NCBI GenBank assembly: GCA_964546645.1
Contig: CAZJKM010000002.1
Location: forward strand, 20,648-84,647
Origin: A37T11 sp964546645
GTDB lineage: Bacteria; Bacteroidota; Bacteroidia; Sphingobacteriales; Sphingobacteriaceae
DNA length: 64,000 bases
Direction of reading: 5' to 3'
Numbering within the stretch: the stretch's first letter is position 1; every line of letters begins with the position of its first letter. The notes beneath the pieces are model-generated. The model was not told where the DNA came from. It saw only the letters and a list, made by a program, of their open reading frames with translations, and ran no database searches. Shown piece by piece: positions 17,860-27,219 of this stretch. Made by a program: the position numbers and the translations under genes.

Positions 17860-18711
17860 TTAATAACCGGTCTGAGTTTCATTTTCCCAGCCGGTTTCTT
17901 TCAGGGCCGGATCATGCTCCTTCTTCAGGAAATCTGCCTGGGATAATGTTTCGGCATGCCAATCCAATATAGCATTATCAGGAACTACCTCAACAGGGGT
18001 CTTCCACGATGTGGAAGTCTCATTATATGCCAGGTTAGATTGCAATGAATAGCATGAAATAATGGACCACCTGGGATAGTCTGAAAGATTAGCTTCTGAC
18101 CGGTGCAGTAAATTGCTATGAAAAAAAAGGGCATCACCGGGTTCTATCTCACAATAAACCAGTTCCATTGTTTTTAAAGCATTTTCAACCATTACCATAT
18201 CGGCCCCTACCTGCTCCCCCGCAAAGCCATGATTGACCCGGCCCAGTTTATGTGAACCTCTGATCACCTGCAGGCAACCATTTTCTTTGTTAGCAGATGT
18301 TAACGCCACCATCACGCTGATCAACTGATCGGGGAACATGAACTGGTTCTTATACCAGTATCCGTAATCCTGGTGCCATTCCCATGCGCCGCCCACTTTT
18401 GGTTCTTTTTGCATCAGCTTGGAATGGAAATGACAGACCGGCGCATCGCCATCTAACAATTGTTCCACAGAACGTACCATTTTTTCACTTCGGGTAAGAT
18501 ACCCGAATACATCATTCCCCGGCTTAAACCAAAGAGACAACCTGGTCTTCTTTCCACTCTGATCATTCAGATCCAGCGCATTTTTAGTTATGGCATTATC
18601 TTTCAGAGCTACCGCATATAGCTTATCGATTTCCGATTGGCTACAAAAGTCTTTTACCACTACATAGCCATCCCGGTTATAATCCCGGATTTGTTCAGCG
18701 CTTAATTTCAT
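17860..18711 (-). CDS. Phytanoyl-CoA dioxygenase (PhyH) family protein
   Basis: This 283-residue protein belongs to the Fe(II)/2-oxoglutarate oxygenase family of PhyH type. The facial triad is visible: H113-Q-D115 in WEWHQDYGYW and distal H203 in LLHRSEAN. The downstream arginine in YPRWSIIS probably contacts 2-oxoglutarate. Bacterial members hydroxylate varied small molecules, not only phytanoyl-CoA. It is the first gene of the operon, divergent from the AraC regulator. The 159-base A/T-rich spacer must hold both promoters. Its place with a Gfo/Idh enzyme and an oxidative lipoprotein suggests oxidative breakdown of a sugar derivative. This is inference. Confidence 0.9.
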   Translation of the reverse strand: MKLSAEQIRDYNRDGYVVVKDFCSQSEIDKLYAVALKDNAITKNALDLNDQSGKKTRLSLWFKPGNDVFGYLTRSEKMVRSVEQLLDGDAPVCHFHSKLMQKEPKVGGAWEWHQDYGYWYKNQFMFPDQLISVMVALTSANKENGCLQVIRGSHKLGRVNHGFAGEQVGADMVMVENALKTMELVYCEIEPGDALFFHSNLLHRSEANLSDYPRWSIISCYSLQSNLAYNETSTSWKTPVEVVPDNAILDWHAETLSQADFLKKEHDPALKETGWENETQTGY

Positions 18712-18870
18712 AGTTTCTATTTTTATTCCAAATCTAAGCCTGCCTGCCCCGGCAAACTACTTTTATTTTATGCTGAATCAATACTTTTTTATCCAATAAT
18801 AAATCAATCTATTATATTAGCGGATATATTTTTATTAAGTATATGGCAAAATTGCATTAAACCAATTTTA

Positions 18871-19740
18871 ATGAAGCCCATTCTTGAACACCTGCCACTT
18901 GGAGCCGAGGAGTCATTCGTAGCGAAATATTTCGATTATAACTATTACCCTACTCCATGGCATTTTCATCCGGAATACGAGCTTGTACTGGTTACTGAGA
19001 GTACCGGCAAGCGCTTTATTGGCGACAAAATGACAGACTTTAAACCTGGTGATCTGGCCCTTATCGGGCCCCTTCTGCCGCACCTGTATCGCAACGATCC
19101 TGAATATTATGAGACAGAGTCTGAATTACGGGCCCGATCAATCGTCATCCATTTCCTGGAAAGCACTTTCGGAGAAAATTTCCTATCTATCCCTGAGGCG
19201 AAGAAGCTTCAGACTTTATTCAGCAGATCAGCAAAAGGCTTAGGTATTACAGGAAAAACAAATAAGATAGTCAGCGCCAAGCTATTTGAGTTGCTGGAAT
19301 TAACCGGTTTCTCCCGTTGGCTAAAACTGTTAGAGATCTTAAACATCATTGCCGATTCATCCGAATACCATTTCATATCCGGTCATGCAGTTAACGGTAA
19401 AAGTGAATCAGAATCAGCCCGGTTGGATAAGGTGATGAAATTTGTGATCAATAATTTCCATGAAGAAATATACATTGCTGATGCTGCTGACCTGATAAAC
19501 ATGACAGAAAGTTCATTCTCCAGGTATTTCAGACAGCGAACCCGCAAAACCTTTACTGCTCTTGTCACAGAGATCAGGCTGAATCATGCCTGTAAATTGC
19601 TGGTTGAGAACACGATGAATATTTCTGAGATTTGTTTTAAATGTGGATTTAATAACTTATCAAATTTCAACAGGCAATTCAGTAAAGTTTACGGTATTAA
19701 TCCGTTAACCTATCGAAAGCAATACTGGAATAAAATGTAA
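18871..19740 (+). CDS. AraC-family transcriptional regulator with cupin sensor
   Basis: This 289-residue protein has an N-terminal cupin-like arabinose-binding domain (WHFHPEYELVLV at about residues 30-41, FKPGDLALIGP). Two helix-turn-helix motifs occupy the C-terminal 100 residues (IADAADLINMTESSFSRYFR and ISEICFKCGFNNLSNFNRQF). The ending NPLTYRKQYW is the usual AraC terminus. The gene is divergent from the PhyH operon and is the obvious candidate activator of it, responding to a sugar-like ligand bound by the cupin. Like the operon, it is A/T-richer than the flanks, which suggests they moved together. Family assignment is firm; the target is inferred from position. Confidence 0.92.
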   Translation: MKPILEHLPLGAEESFVAKYFDYNYYPTPWHFHPEYELVLVTESTGKRFIGDKMTDFKPGDLALIGPLLPHLYRNDPEYYETESELRARSIVIHFLESTFGENFLSIPEAKKLQTLFSRSAKGLGITGKTNKIVSAKLFELLELTGFSRWLKLLEILNIIADSSEYHFISGHAVNGKSESESARLDKVMKFVINNFHEEIYIADAADLINMTESSFSRYFRQRTRKTFTALVTEIRLNHACKLLVENTMNISEICFKCGFNNLSNFNRQFSKVYGINPLTYRKQYWNKM

Positions 19741-19802
19741 TCAAACATCACCCATTATAATAAGGTTTTTCCTGGCAGTAATATCAGCTATCATCCACAA
19801 GC

Positions 19803-21350
19803 TTATCTGACAGTTACGTGGACCGGAATCCCGGCCGCACTTTCGTTTTTTAACCGGTCCAATGCCGTCACAATATACGTATAGATACCTTTTTGCCGGG
19901 CGGTATGATCCGTGTAGGCCATGTAGTTTCCGTCGTAGCTGATATGTAGTATATGTTCAGCCCTTTCCAGATTTATTTCCTCTCCTTCCCTGAAACGATA
20001 AATGACGTAACCATATGCTTGTTCGCCGTCGTTGGCAGGCGCGGGAGGTTCCCAGCGTAACGTAATAGCATGATTACCCGAGTGGGTGGCTGACAGCTCA
20101 GCAGGAGCCAGCGGGGGGATGCTATCCAGCCAGGGCATAACCGGCGGAAGCGCTTTATAGCGATACAGGTTATACTGCAGGGAGTCACGCATACCGGCCA
20201 GGTTATTTACCAGCGATTTCGAACTGAAAAAAACACTGCCATGCGCATGTGGGAGGTTTCTGAGGTACCTGATCTGATTAGGAATCTGACTGCGATCATT
20301 CCATCCTGCTGCCTGCTCCGTCACCCGATACATAGCCTGTCCGATATACAAATGCCGGTCTTCGGTATATTGTGCCCACCAGTCAGTCAGCTTTTCAAAC
20401 GCTGCTGCACGGTTGTTAAACGGAAAATAAATTTGAGGATTGATATAATCGAGCCACCCTTCATTGATCCATTTCCGGGCGTCTGCATACAGTTGCCGGT
20501 AACCACTGAAGCCGTTTGACTCAGAACCTTCGGGGTGATGCGACTTGTTTTCCCATATACCGAACGGGCTGATACCGAACTTAACGTGTCTTTTTACAGA
20601 CCGTATGCTGTCAGACAGTGTCCGGATCAGCAAATCCACGTTATTCCGGCGCCAGTCTTCAATATTCCGGAAACCCCGGCCGTATAAACGGTAAGTCCCT
20701 GCATCAGGCAACGGCTTTCCCTTATCCGGATACGGGTAAAAATAGTCATCGAAGTGTACACCATCTATATCGTAGTTCCGGACCACATCCAGCACCACCT
20801 GTATAATATAATCGCGCACCTCAGGCAGTCCGGGGTTAAAGAGCTTTTTACCACCATACGTAAAGAACCATTCAGGATGACGCCGGGTGATATGATCGCG
20901 GCTGGTGTTTTCCTCCTTCAGGTCAAACGTAGCCCGGTACGGATTAAACCAGGCATGGAGTTCCATCCCCCGCCGCCGCGCTTCTTCAATGGCAAACGCC
21001 AGCGGGTCATAAAACGGAACAGGAGGCTGCCCCTGTTTCCCGGTTAAAAAACGGCTCCAGGGTTCACGGTCCGAGACATACAGGGCATCAGCTGCCGGCC
21101 GTATCTGCAGCATCACCGCATTGATTCCGGCACGCTGGTGTGCATCCAGTATCTGCAGCAGTTCCTGCTGCTGGCTTGCAACATCCAACCCTGCCCGGGA
21201 GGGCCAGTCAATATTAACAACCGTCGCTATCCATACTCCCCTGAATTCCCGCTTCGGCGGGGAATGCTGCTGACCGGATGCGGGCCATATGATCAGCGTC
21301 ATGATACCGGTTACAAACCATCTGAAAACAGGACGCACTGCTTTGTACAT
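19803..21350 (-). CDS. GH10-like (GHL10/DUF187) glycosyl hydrolase with Fn3 domain
   Basis: This exported protein of about 515 residues has a signal peptide (WFVTGIMTLIIWPASGQ). A family-10-like TIM barrel follows (EFRGVWIATVVNIDWPS, MLQIRPAADALY, HAWFNPYRAT, GVHFDDYFYPYP). A C-terminal fibronectin type III domain starts near PLAPAELSATHSG. Relatives include the divisome-associated DigH, which cuts denuded peptidoglycan glycan strands. The frame is open to 21407, but ATG 21350 is preferred. It is preceded by GGGAG with five bases before the ATG, and a perfect -7 box lies 17 bases upstream (21368-21375). Confidence 0.9.
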   Translation of the reverse strand: MYKAVRPVFRWFVTGIMTLIIWPASGQQHSPPKREFRGVWIATVVNIDWPSRAGLDVASQQQELLQILDAHQRAGINAVMLQIRPAADALYVSDREPWSRFLTGKQGQPPVPFYDPLAFAIEEARRRGMELHAWFNPYRATFDLKEENTSRDHITRRHPEWFFTYGGKKLFNPGLPEVRDYIIQVVLDVVRNYDIDGVHFDDYFYPYPDKGKPLPDAGTYRLYGRGFRNIEDWRRNNVDLLIRTLSDSIRSVKRHVKFGISPFGIWENKSHHPEGSESNGFSGYRQLYADARKWINEGWLDYINPQIYFPFNNRAAAFEKLTDWWAQYTEDRHLYIGQAMYRVTEQAAGWNDRSQIPNQIRYLRNLPHAHGSVFFSSKSLVNNLAGMRDSLQYNLYRYKALPPVMPWLDSIPPLAPAELSATHSGNHAITLRWEPPAPANDGEQAYGYVIYRFREGEEINLERAEHILHISYDGNYMAYTDHTARQKGIYTYIVTALDRLKNESAAGIPVHVTVR

Positions 21351-21367
21351 AGGATCTCCCATTGTGG

Positions 21368-21375
21368 CAAATATA
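21368..21375 (-). promoter_or_regulatory. -7 promoter box for the GH10-like hydrolase
   Basis: On the minus strand this reads TATATTTG, an exact TAnnTTTG match. Transcription would start near 21362-21363. The leader of about 12 bases contains the GGGAG ribosome site and fixes the start at 21350. Confidence 0.5.
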
Positions 21376-21524
21376 CATATAGCAGCCCCATGCGGGCAAA
21401 TATTCACAAAAATGTAACATTCCCTTCGGGCGGCATTGTGTGTTGGAACAGTTTTTGTAACAAAAATCTGTTAAAACGATATCACAGGCAATGTTTAATT
21501 ACCGTCACCGGGTCTCTATACGCT

Positions 21525-22442
21525 ATGCAGGAATACCAGCAAACACCGGCTGAACCATCCCGAAAGGATAACAGCAGGATTTATTTCTTTGTAATAGCTA
21601 TCGTCGCTTTACTGGCTACCAATATATACTTTTATGTGAAGTATAAGACCTCGGATGAACGGGTTGCTATCCTGAGTGACGATAAAAGCCGGCTGGAAGC
21701 AGAAATTGACCGGCAGGAAACAGCGCTGAACCAACTTACTGACGATGAAACCATACTCTCCGAATCACTGAAAAAGGATCAGGATAACGCCCGCACATTG
21801 ATTTCTGACCTAAGAGCCAGACTGACCGCGAATACACTTACCCGGTCTGCTGTCGAACAAGCATGGGAGGATATACGAAAACTGCGCCTATTGATTTCCA
21901 AACACGGAACAGACATGGGTAATCTCAGGAGGGAAAACCTCCGGATCATGCAGGAGCGAGACAGCCTTCTGGACAGCGAGCAGAAAGTACGATCACAGGC
22001 GAGCTCGCTGAAAGGCCGGCATAAGAAAATCCAGCAGGCCATGAAAGTTGCTTCGGCCCTAAAAATATCGGCTTTTGCCATCAATGCGGTACGGGCACGG
22101 GACCAAGACAGGGAAGCCATCGAAACCCGGGCCAGGCGTGCTTCAAAATTTAAAATTTCTTTTTCCATTGCAGAAAATCCACTGGCAAAAAAAGGGGAAT
22201 ATGATATTTACATGCGCGTAATAGATCCGAACGGTAATCTTATTATCGCTGAGAACAAGCTGTTTCAGGTTGGCCGGGAAGACCTGCAGTATACGTACAA
22301 AACGGATATTGATTTTTCTGATGACGGGAAGCTATATAGTTTTGACTGGACGCCGGAAGACGGGATTAAACGGGGTACGTATACGTTTGTTCTTTACACA
22401 AACGGCTTTCTGATGGGCAGAGCGAGCACCACCCTCCGGTAA
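21525..22442 (+). CDS. Membrane-anchored coiled-coil protein of unknown function
   Basis: This protein of about 305 residues has a single transmembrane segment (YFFVIAIVALLATNIYFYVKY, about residues 20-40). A long coiled coil follows (about 45-195, rich in Lys/Glu/Arg heptads such as RLEAEIDRQETALNQL), then a C-terminal beta domain (about 205-305, FKISFSIAENPLA and YDIYMRVIDPNGNLI). I do not recognise a named family, although similar proteins are common in Chitinophagaceae. The open frame extends to 21138, but that stretch lies over the GH10-like gene on the other strand. ATG 21525 gives a sensible N-terminus before the membrane segment. No clear ribosome site is visible. It converges on the large kinase gene with a 7-base gap. 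Confidence 0.7.
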   Translation: MQEYQQTPAEPSRKDNSRIYFFVIAIVALLATNIYFYVKYKTSDERVAILSDDKSRLEAEIDRQETALNQLTDDETILSESLKKDQDNARTLISDLRARLTANTLTRSAVEQAWEDIRKLRLLISKHGTDMGNLRRENLRIMQERDSLLDSEQKVRSQASSLKGRHKKIQQAMKVASALKISAFAINAVRARDQDREAIETRARRASKFKISFSIAENPLAKKGEYDIYMRVIDPNGNLIIAENKLFQVGREDLQYTYKTDIDFSDDGKLYSFDWTPEDGIKRGTYTFVLYTNGFLMGRASTTLR

Positions 22443-22449
22443 GCCGGCC

Positions 22450-25400
22450 TCAGGAGAGGGTGAGGGTTGCCGGCTGCCTGGGTAAGCGGATAAAAAAGGT
22501 GGTTCCTTTATCTATTTCCGTTTCATAGTGTATGCTTCCTCCCATGCTTTCAACCGTCTTTTTCACAAAAGCAAGCCCAAGGCCCGTACCGGAACTTTTT
22601 GTCGTGAAGTTCGGCTGGAAAATACGAGTCCGGACTTCCTGATCTATTCCCTTGCCATTGTCCTTTATAATAACCAGAATCTGGTCCTGCTGGCCCGTTA
22701 CCCGGATCCGGATCTCACATTTTCTGCGGGACGCTTTCGCCTCCACGGCATTTTTCAGCAGATTGATGAATGATCGCAACAGCTGATCGTTGTCCCCTTT
22801 CAGGACAAGGTTATCCTGTTCCCGGGTCTGCAGATGAATCACTGCCCCATTATGATCAAATATACCAATCGCCTGCTCAGCCACCTGCCTGATATCCACA
22901 TCGTCAAGCCTGGTATCCGGCAGTTTTGCAAAGTCGGAGAACTCTGAAGCGATTCTGGACAGGCTGTCGATCTGTTCAATAAATGATTTGCTGAACCGTT
23001 CAAATTTCTGCTCGAACTGCGGATCCTTTTCCTTCCATGAACGTTCCAGCAACTGCACACCCAGCTTCAGTGGGGTCAGTGGATTTTTAATTTCATGGGC
23101 CACCTGTTTGGCCATCTCGCGCCAGGCTGACTCCCGTTCTGACCGTACGATGCGTTCCGCACTATGTTCCAATGCTACAATCATCGTATTATATTCCTTG
23201 ATCAGACTGCCGATTTCGTCGTTCCGCTTCCAGAATATCGGTTCATTAAGACGCCCGATCGTAGTACGCGCCAAGCTGCGTTGCACCAGGGTAAGCGGAG
23301 CAGTGATCTGGTTTGCCACAAATACGGCGAACAGGCCTAATGCCACAATGACCAATGCATAGATATTGATCAGTGTATTCAACAGTAGTCCGATCCGTTC
23401 GTCAATCTCCTTCTGATTCGAAAAGTTCGGCAGACTCAAAAAACCGATTGTTTCGTGGTGTTCATTACTAATGCGTGCATAGGCAACAATATAATTAAGA
23501 TCCCCTATCTTCTCACGATGCAGGTATTCCGACCGTTCGTACCGGCCCATCTGCATCATCGCCTTCGGATTCATGAAACGAGAAATAAGCCCCAAGTCAT
23601 AAATTCGTGGTTGCGAAGAATACATCAATTCACCGGTGGCATTATAAAGATTCAGATCGGCTGCATTTGCATCTGCAGCAATATTAAAGTCTTTTGAAGA
23701 GTATATCGCTCCTCTCAGGTACCCGTCTTGAAAAAACCGGTCTTCCAGCCTGCTGGCTATATCGGTTGCCTGCCGCTGTGCAGCCTCTTCCTGCTGTTTC
23801 TTATACTGCCGGCTGATACTAAAAAAGGTGATAATGCCTACTACAATGAGTGTCAGCACCACAGCCAGCACTACAAAAGCCTGTATCCGTGTACTGTATA
23901 GAATTTTGTTTTGGGAGATCAGAATAGACCACCGAAGATTTCGTAAACTAAAATCGTAGTCCTTCAACGTTTTAAACACCCAATGCAGTGTATACGCCAG
24001 AATGGAAAACAGCAACAATACCAGAAACAGGAACGAGAGCGACGCAAGCTGGGTCCACGTACTCTTAACCGGCTTACTCAGCACAATCAGTGTCCGCGCA
24101 TCGGGCCGGTATACCAAATGACTGAAATCATCGCCGGGTGCCAGCTGCACCGGCTTACCGATCACCTGAGGGTATCCTTCGTCCGTCAGACCGAATACGT
24201 AGAGTCCGTGCTGGCCAACCAGGCGGCCATCCCGGTAAACCGCATAGGCATATTGCCCGATTTCATCCGAGTTATCAATCCTTCCGTCAACCAGCAAATC
24301 AGGGAAAGCCACTGTGCGCCTGCCGTACATACTGTTCCTTAATTCAATCAGCAACGTTCCGATCGTCTCTTCCCCGTCTGTAATAGGCAACAAACCAAAG
24401 TACTCAATACTCCCTGGTGTGTTTCCCATCCGGTAGAAATTTTGTGAAACCTTGATCGCACCGGCCATGATCCGGGCTTTGTACTGCTCCAGCTTTTCTG
24501 TACTGCCTGCACCTATCGGCCGGAATGAATGGTCATAGGCATAAATATTGAATTCATACCGCGACATGTATCCGCTCAGGTACATCTTCCGAAGATGCTC
24601 ATTCAGCTCCTGTGACCGTTCATGGTGTGGCCGGCGATAATAATTCAGCAACGTGGCATCTGCTACCATATCCTGTTCAAGATCGATCAACAGCATCACC
24701 ACATTGGGATCGTCTGACGAGCTGAGCTTCAGCAAAGCTACTTCCTGGGATTGCTGCTGCTTCTGTGACTGAAACTCTGCATGTTTCAATGATGCGATGC
24801 CTGAAAAAAGCAGCAAGATGGAAATAAAGACGGCCAGGTTAAATTTCCGGTTTTTGGAGTGATACCAGCCGCGCAATAACAGGATAACGGCAAAGATGAA
24901 AAACGAAACGGTCAGGTCATCAACTATCAGTTTAATGACCAAAAGTGATACCAGCGTAACAGCCGCAAGAACGATCCAGTATGTGCCCGGCAGCTGAAGT
25001 CGCTCGCATAGTACCAGCAGCACCTCTATCAGAAAATAGATATTCAGTATACAGAGACACCAGATGAAAATACCGATCCAGCTATAGATATTAAGATTAA
25101 GGATATTGGTGACATCAAAGTTAATGATTGAATTGACAATGAGTCCATTAAACACTTCGGACGCCTGCCAGGCAACGACATACATCAGGAGACTTAACAG
25201 GATAAAAATACCGACCCGGACCGGCACATTTTTTAGGGTGTCAACAAACCCGATCTCGTAACGGTACGCGTATACATAACACATAAACCAACTTGCGGCG
25301 AGCATATTCAGTAAAAACGCACCCAATGAAGGGAAAAAGAAGCTGGACGCAAAGTTCCTGGGATCGAACAGGCCGCCATAGAAATGAGTTGCCAGCCAGC

Positions 25401-26181
25401 TCGTGTCCAGATCGGCATACCGGATAGCTACAAAATACAACAGGAACAGCACGATTGATAACAGCACCCGGCCCTGGCGTGCTATCCACACACAGATTGT
25501 ATTCACAAAAACCGTTGCTGAAACAAGGGTCAACAACCACATAATCAGCTCTATCACAGAAAACAGTGAATTAGCGGCCGTCTGCTTCAGCTTAAGGGAG
25601 AAGAGCAGGTCACCGGTTACAGACCGCACATTATATACGGTACTATCCTGATAACCAGCCATTTCAAGGTTATCCGACCGGATCAGGCCACTGGAAAAGG
25701 TGTTCTGTAAATAACCATTCTGTAAAGGGAAATTGGATTTAACGGGAATGAGGAATACCACCGACCACCCCGGCTGACTCTTTTTAATCGATTGGTAATA
25801 GCCATTGTCCGTCTGCAGCATGCTGTTCCCGTCGGGAATACCGGCATCGGTCCTCGGTACCACCTGGTCCGTACCCCAGAAAACCAACTCGTTATTAGAA
25901 TAGGTGTACAGATAAATCTGCTGCTGTTCGGCTAAATGGTCCACAGCCTCTGTTATCAGGTATTCATTTTCGTCAATCCCTCTGAGGGAACTGAACCAGG
26001 CTGAGTCGGCCAGCAGGTCATAAACCTGCTGCTCCTTCTGCTGGAGGTTACGTTCAACCCGCCGGGCATCCAGCAGCAATATCTCTTCTTTATGGAAAGT
26101 GAGGTTAATAGTAATTGCAGTTCCTGCAAAACAAAACGTCAACAACAACAGCAGCGCACGTATTTTGAAGGAGCTTCCCAC
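22450..26181 (-). CDS. Very large NtrY-like sensor histidine kinase
   Basis: This 1243-residue inner-membrane protein is about twice the usual kinase length. After a first membrane segment there is an extracytoplasmic domain (about 30-205). A block of seven or eight membrane helices follows (about 210-465). A second sensor region (about 480-730) precedes two more helices (about 735-755, 790-810), and a third extracytoplasmic segment precedes a last helix at about 945. HAMP follows, then HisKA with the H-box VAHEIKNPL (H1029), then HATPase_c with NLLKNAVEA, DNGKGID and GTGLGLAF. The N-box and catalytic regions look intact. The start codon is GTG. No response regulator is adjacent, so it is an orphan whose partner lies elsewhere. 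It follows fabD on the same strand after 86 bases. Confidence 0.88.
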   Translation of the reverse strand: MGSSFKIRALLLLLTFCFAGTAITINLTFHKEEILLLDARRVERNLQQKEQQVYDLLADSAWFSSLRGIDENEYLITEAVDHLAEQQQIYLYTYSNNELVFWGTDQVVPRTDAGIPDGNSMLQTDNGYYQSIKKSQPGWSVVFLIPVKSNFPLQNGYLQNTFSSGLIRSDNLEMAGYQDSTVYNVRSVTGDLLFSLKLKQTAANSLFSVIELIMWLLTLVSATVFVNTICVWIARQGRVLLSIVLFLLYFVAIRYADLDTSWLATHFYGGLFDPRNFASSFFFPSLGAFLLNMLAASWFMCYVYAYRYEIGFVDTLKNVPVRVGIFILLSLLMYVVAWQASEVFNGLIVNSIINFDVTNILNLNIYSWIGIFIWCLCILNIYFLIEVLLVLCERLQLPGTYWIVLAAVTLVSLLVIKLIVDDLTVSFFIFAVILLLRGWYHSKNRKFNLAVFISILLLFSGIASLKHAEFQSQKQQQSQEVALLKLSSSDDPNVVMLLIDLEQDMVADATLLNYYRRPHHERSQELNEHLRKMYLSGYMSRYEFNIYAYDHSFRPIGAGSTEKLEQYKARIMAGAIKVSQNFYRMGNTPGSIEYFGLLPITDGEETIGTLLIELRNSMYGRRTVAFPDLLVDGRIDNSDEIGQYAYAVYRDGRLVGQHGLYVFGLTDEGYPQVIGKPVQLAPGDDFSHLVYRPDARTLIVLSKPVKSTWTQLASLSFLFLVLLLFSILAYTLHWVFKTLKDYDFSLRNLRWSILISQNKILYSTRIQAFVVLAVVLTLIVVGIITFFSISRQYKKQQEEAAQRQATDIASRLEDRFFQDGYLRGAIYSSKDFNIAADANAADLNLYNATGELMYSSQPRIYDLGLISRFMNPKAMMQMGRYERSEYLHREKIGDLNYIVAYARISNEHHETIGFLSLPNFSNQKEIDERIGLLLNTLINIYALVIVALGLFAVFVANQITAPLTLVQRSLARTTIGRLNEPIFWKRNDEIGSLIKEYNTMIVALEHSAERIVRSERESAWREMAKQVAHEIKNPLTPLKLGVQLLERSWKEKDPQFEQKFERFSKSFIEQIDSLSRIASEFSDFAKLPDTRLDDVDIRQVAEQAIGIFDHNGAVIHLQTREQDNLVLKGDNDQLLRSFINLLKNAVEAKASRRKCEIRIRVTGQQDQILVIIKDNGKGIDQEVRTRIFQPNFTTKSSGTGLGLAFVKKTVESMGGSIHYETEIDKGTTFFIRLPRQPATLTLS

Positions 26182-26213
26182 AATAGTTATTAACCAGATC
26201 AGGTAAACTTAGC

Positions 26214-26238
26214 TAATTTGCCTTTTATATGCAAATTA
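26214..26238. repeat. 8-bp inverted repeat upstream of the large kinase gene
   Basis: TAATTTGC (26214-26221) and GCAAATTA (26231-26238) form perfect arms with a 9-base spacer, between the fabD stop and the kinase GTG start. It could be an operator or a short hairpin. There is no T-tract after it on either strand, so it is not a typical terminator. Confidence 0.35.
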
Positions 26239-26267
26239 CAGGAACGGCGCATGAAGCCGTACCCGGG

Positions 26268-27155
26268 TCAGACCAGGCTTGCGGCAGCCGTTTCTGCCTG
26301 CCTGTTGATTTTTTTCACAAGCCCCTGCAGCACGTTACCGGGACCTGCTTCGGTAAACGACCCACAACCATCCTCAAGCATATGCAGGACGGTCTGGGTC
26401 CAACGGACGGCACTGGTAAGTTGTTCAATGAGATTCCGCCTGATCACATCCGGATCAGTATAAGGCATCGCATCGACATTCTGGTATACCGGACAAACCG
26501 GCTTCCGAACCGTTATCCCCCCTATGGCGGCTTCCAGCTCTACCCGGGCAGCTTCCATCAATGGTGAATGGAACGCACCGCCTACGTTCAGTTTAAGCGC
26601 CCGTTTTGCACCGGCCTCCAGCAGTAATTCACAGGCCCGGTCTATACCGGCAATTGTTCCGGAGATCACCAGCTGGCCCGGACAATTGTAATTGGCGGGA
26701 ACGACCACGTCACTCACCCGCTGGCAGATATCTTCCACGGTAAAATCGTCCAGCCCCAGAATAGCAGCCATAGCAGATGGTTGTATCTCACAGGCTTTTT
26801 GCATCGCGTTAGCCCGTTTAGCTACCAACTGCAACCCATCTTCAAACGTGAGCGCACCCGCAGCGACCAGCGCAGAAAACTCTCCCAACGAATGTCCCGC
26901 GACCATATCCGGATCGAACCGGTCACCCAGTGCTTTTGCCAGAATAACAGAGTGCAGAAAAATCGCAGGCTGTGTAACATTGGTTTGCTTCAGATCCTCC
27001 TCTGTACCTTCGAACATCACATCGGTAATGCGAAAGCCGAGTTGCTCATTCGCCTGTTCAAATAACGCTTTCGTGGTATCGTTGTACGCGTACAATTCCT
27101 TTCCCATACCAACGAACTGGGCGCCCTGCCCCGGAAAAATAAAAGCTTTCTTCAT
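26268..27155 (-). CDS. fabD: Malonyl-CoA:ACP transacylase
   Basis: This 295-residue cytoplasmic enzyme transfers malonyl from CoA to acyl carrier protein, supplying fatty-acid elongation. It begins with the family start FIFPGQGAQFVGMGKELY. It has the nucleophile elbow GHSLGEFSAL near residue 90, the malonyl-binding arginine region KRANAMQKA and the catalytic histidine in GGAFHSPLM near residue 198. Length matches FabD of other bacteria. It is followed by the large kinase gene and preceded by folE, all on the minus strand, with gaps of 86 and 64 bases. No fab cluster is present, which is common in this phylum. Confidence 0.95.
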   Translation of the reverse strand: MKKAFIFPGQGAQFVGMGKELYAYNDTTKALFEQANEQLGFRITDVMFEGTEEDLKQTNVTQPAIFLHSVILAKALGDRFDPDMVAGHSLGEFSALVAAGALTFEDGLQLVAKRANAMQKACEIQPSAMAAILGLDDFTVEDICQRVSDVVVPANYNCPGQLVISGTIAGIDRACELLLEAGAKRALKLNVGGAFHSPLMEAARVELEAAIGGITVRKPVCPVYQNVDAMPYTDPDVIRRNLIEQLTSAVRWTQTVLHMLEDGCGSFTEAGPGNVLQGLVKKINRQAETAAASLV

Positions 27156-27219
27156 GAATTATCGTATTTCAATAGCGCCGAAGCTATCCTATGTATTTAC
27201 AGCGGTCCGTATGTGACTG

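Noticed and set aside
22442..22475. AGCCGGC/GCCGGCT inverted repeat at the stop of the coiled-coil gene
   Set aside because: Only seven paired bases with a loop of about 20 and no T-tract; too weak to call a terminator.
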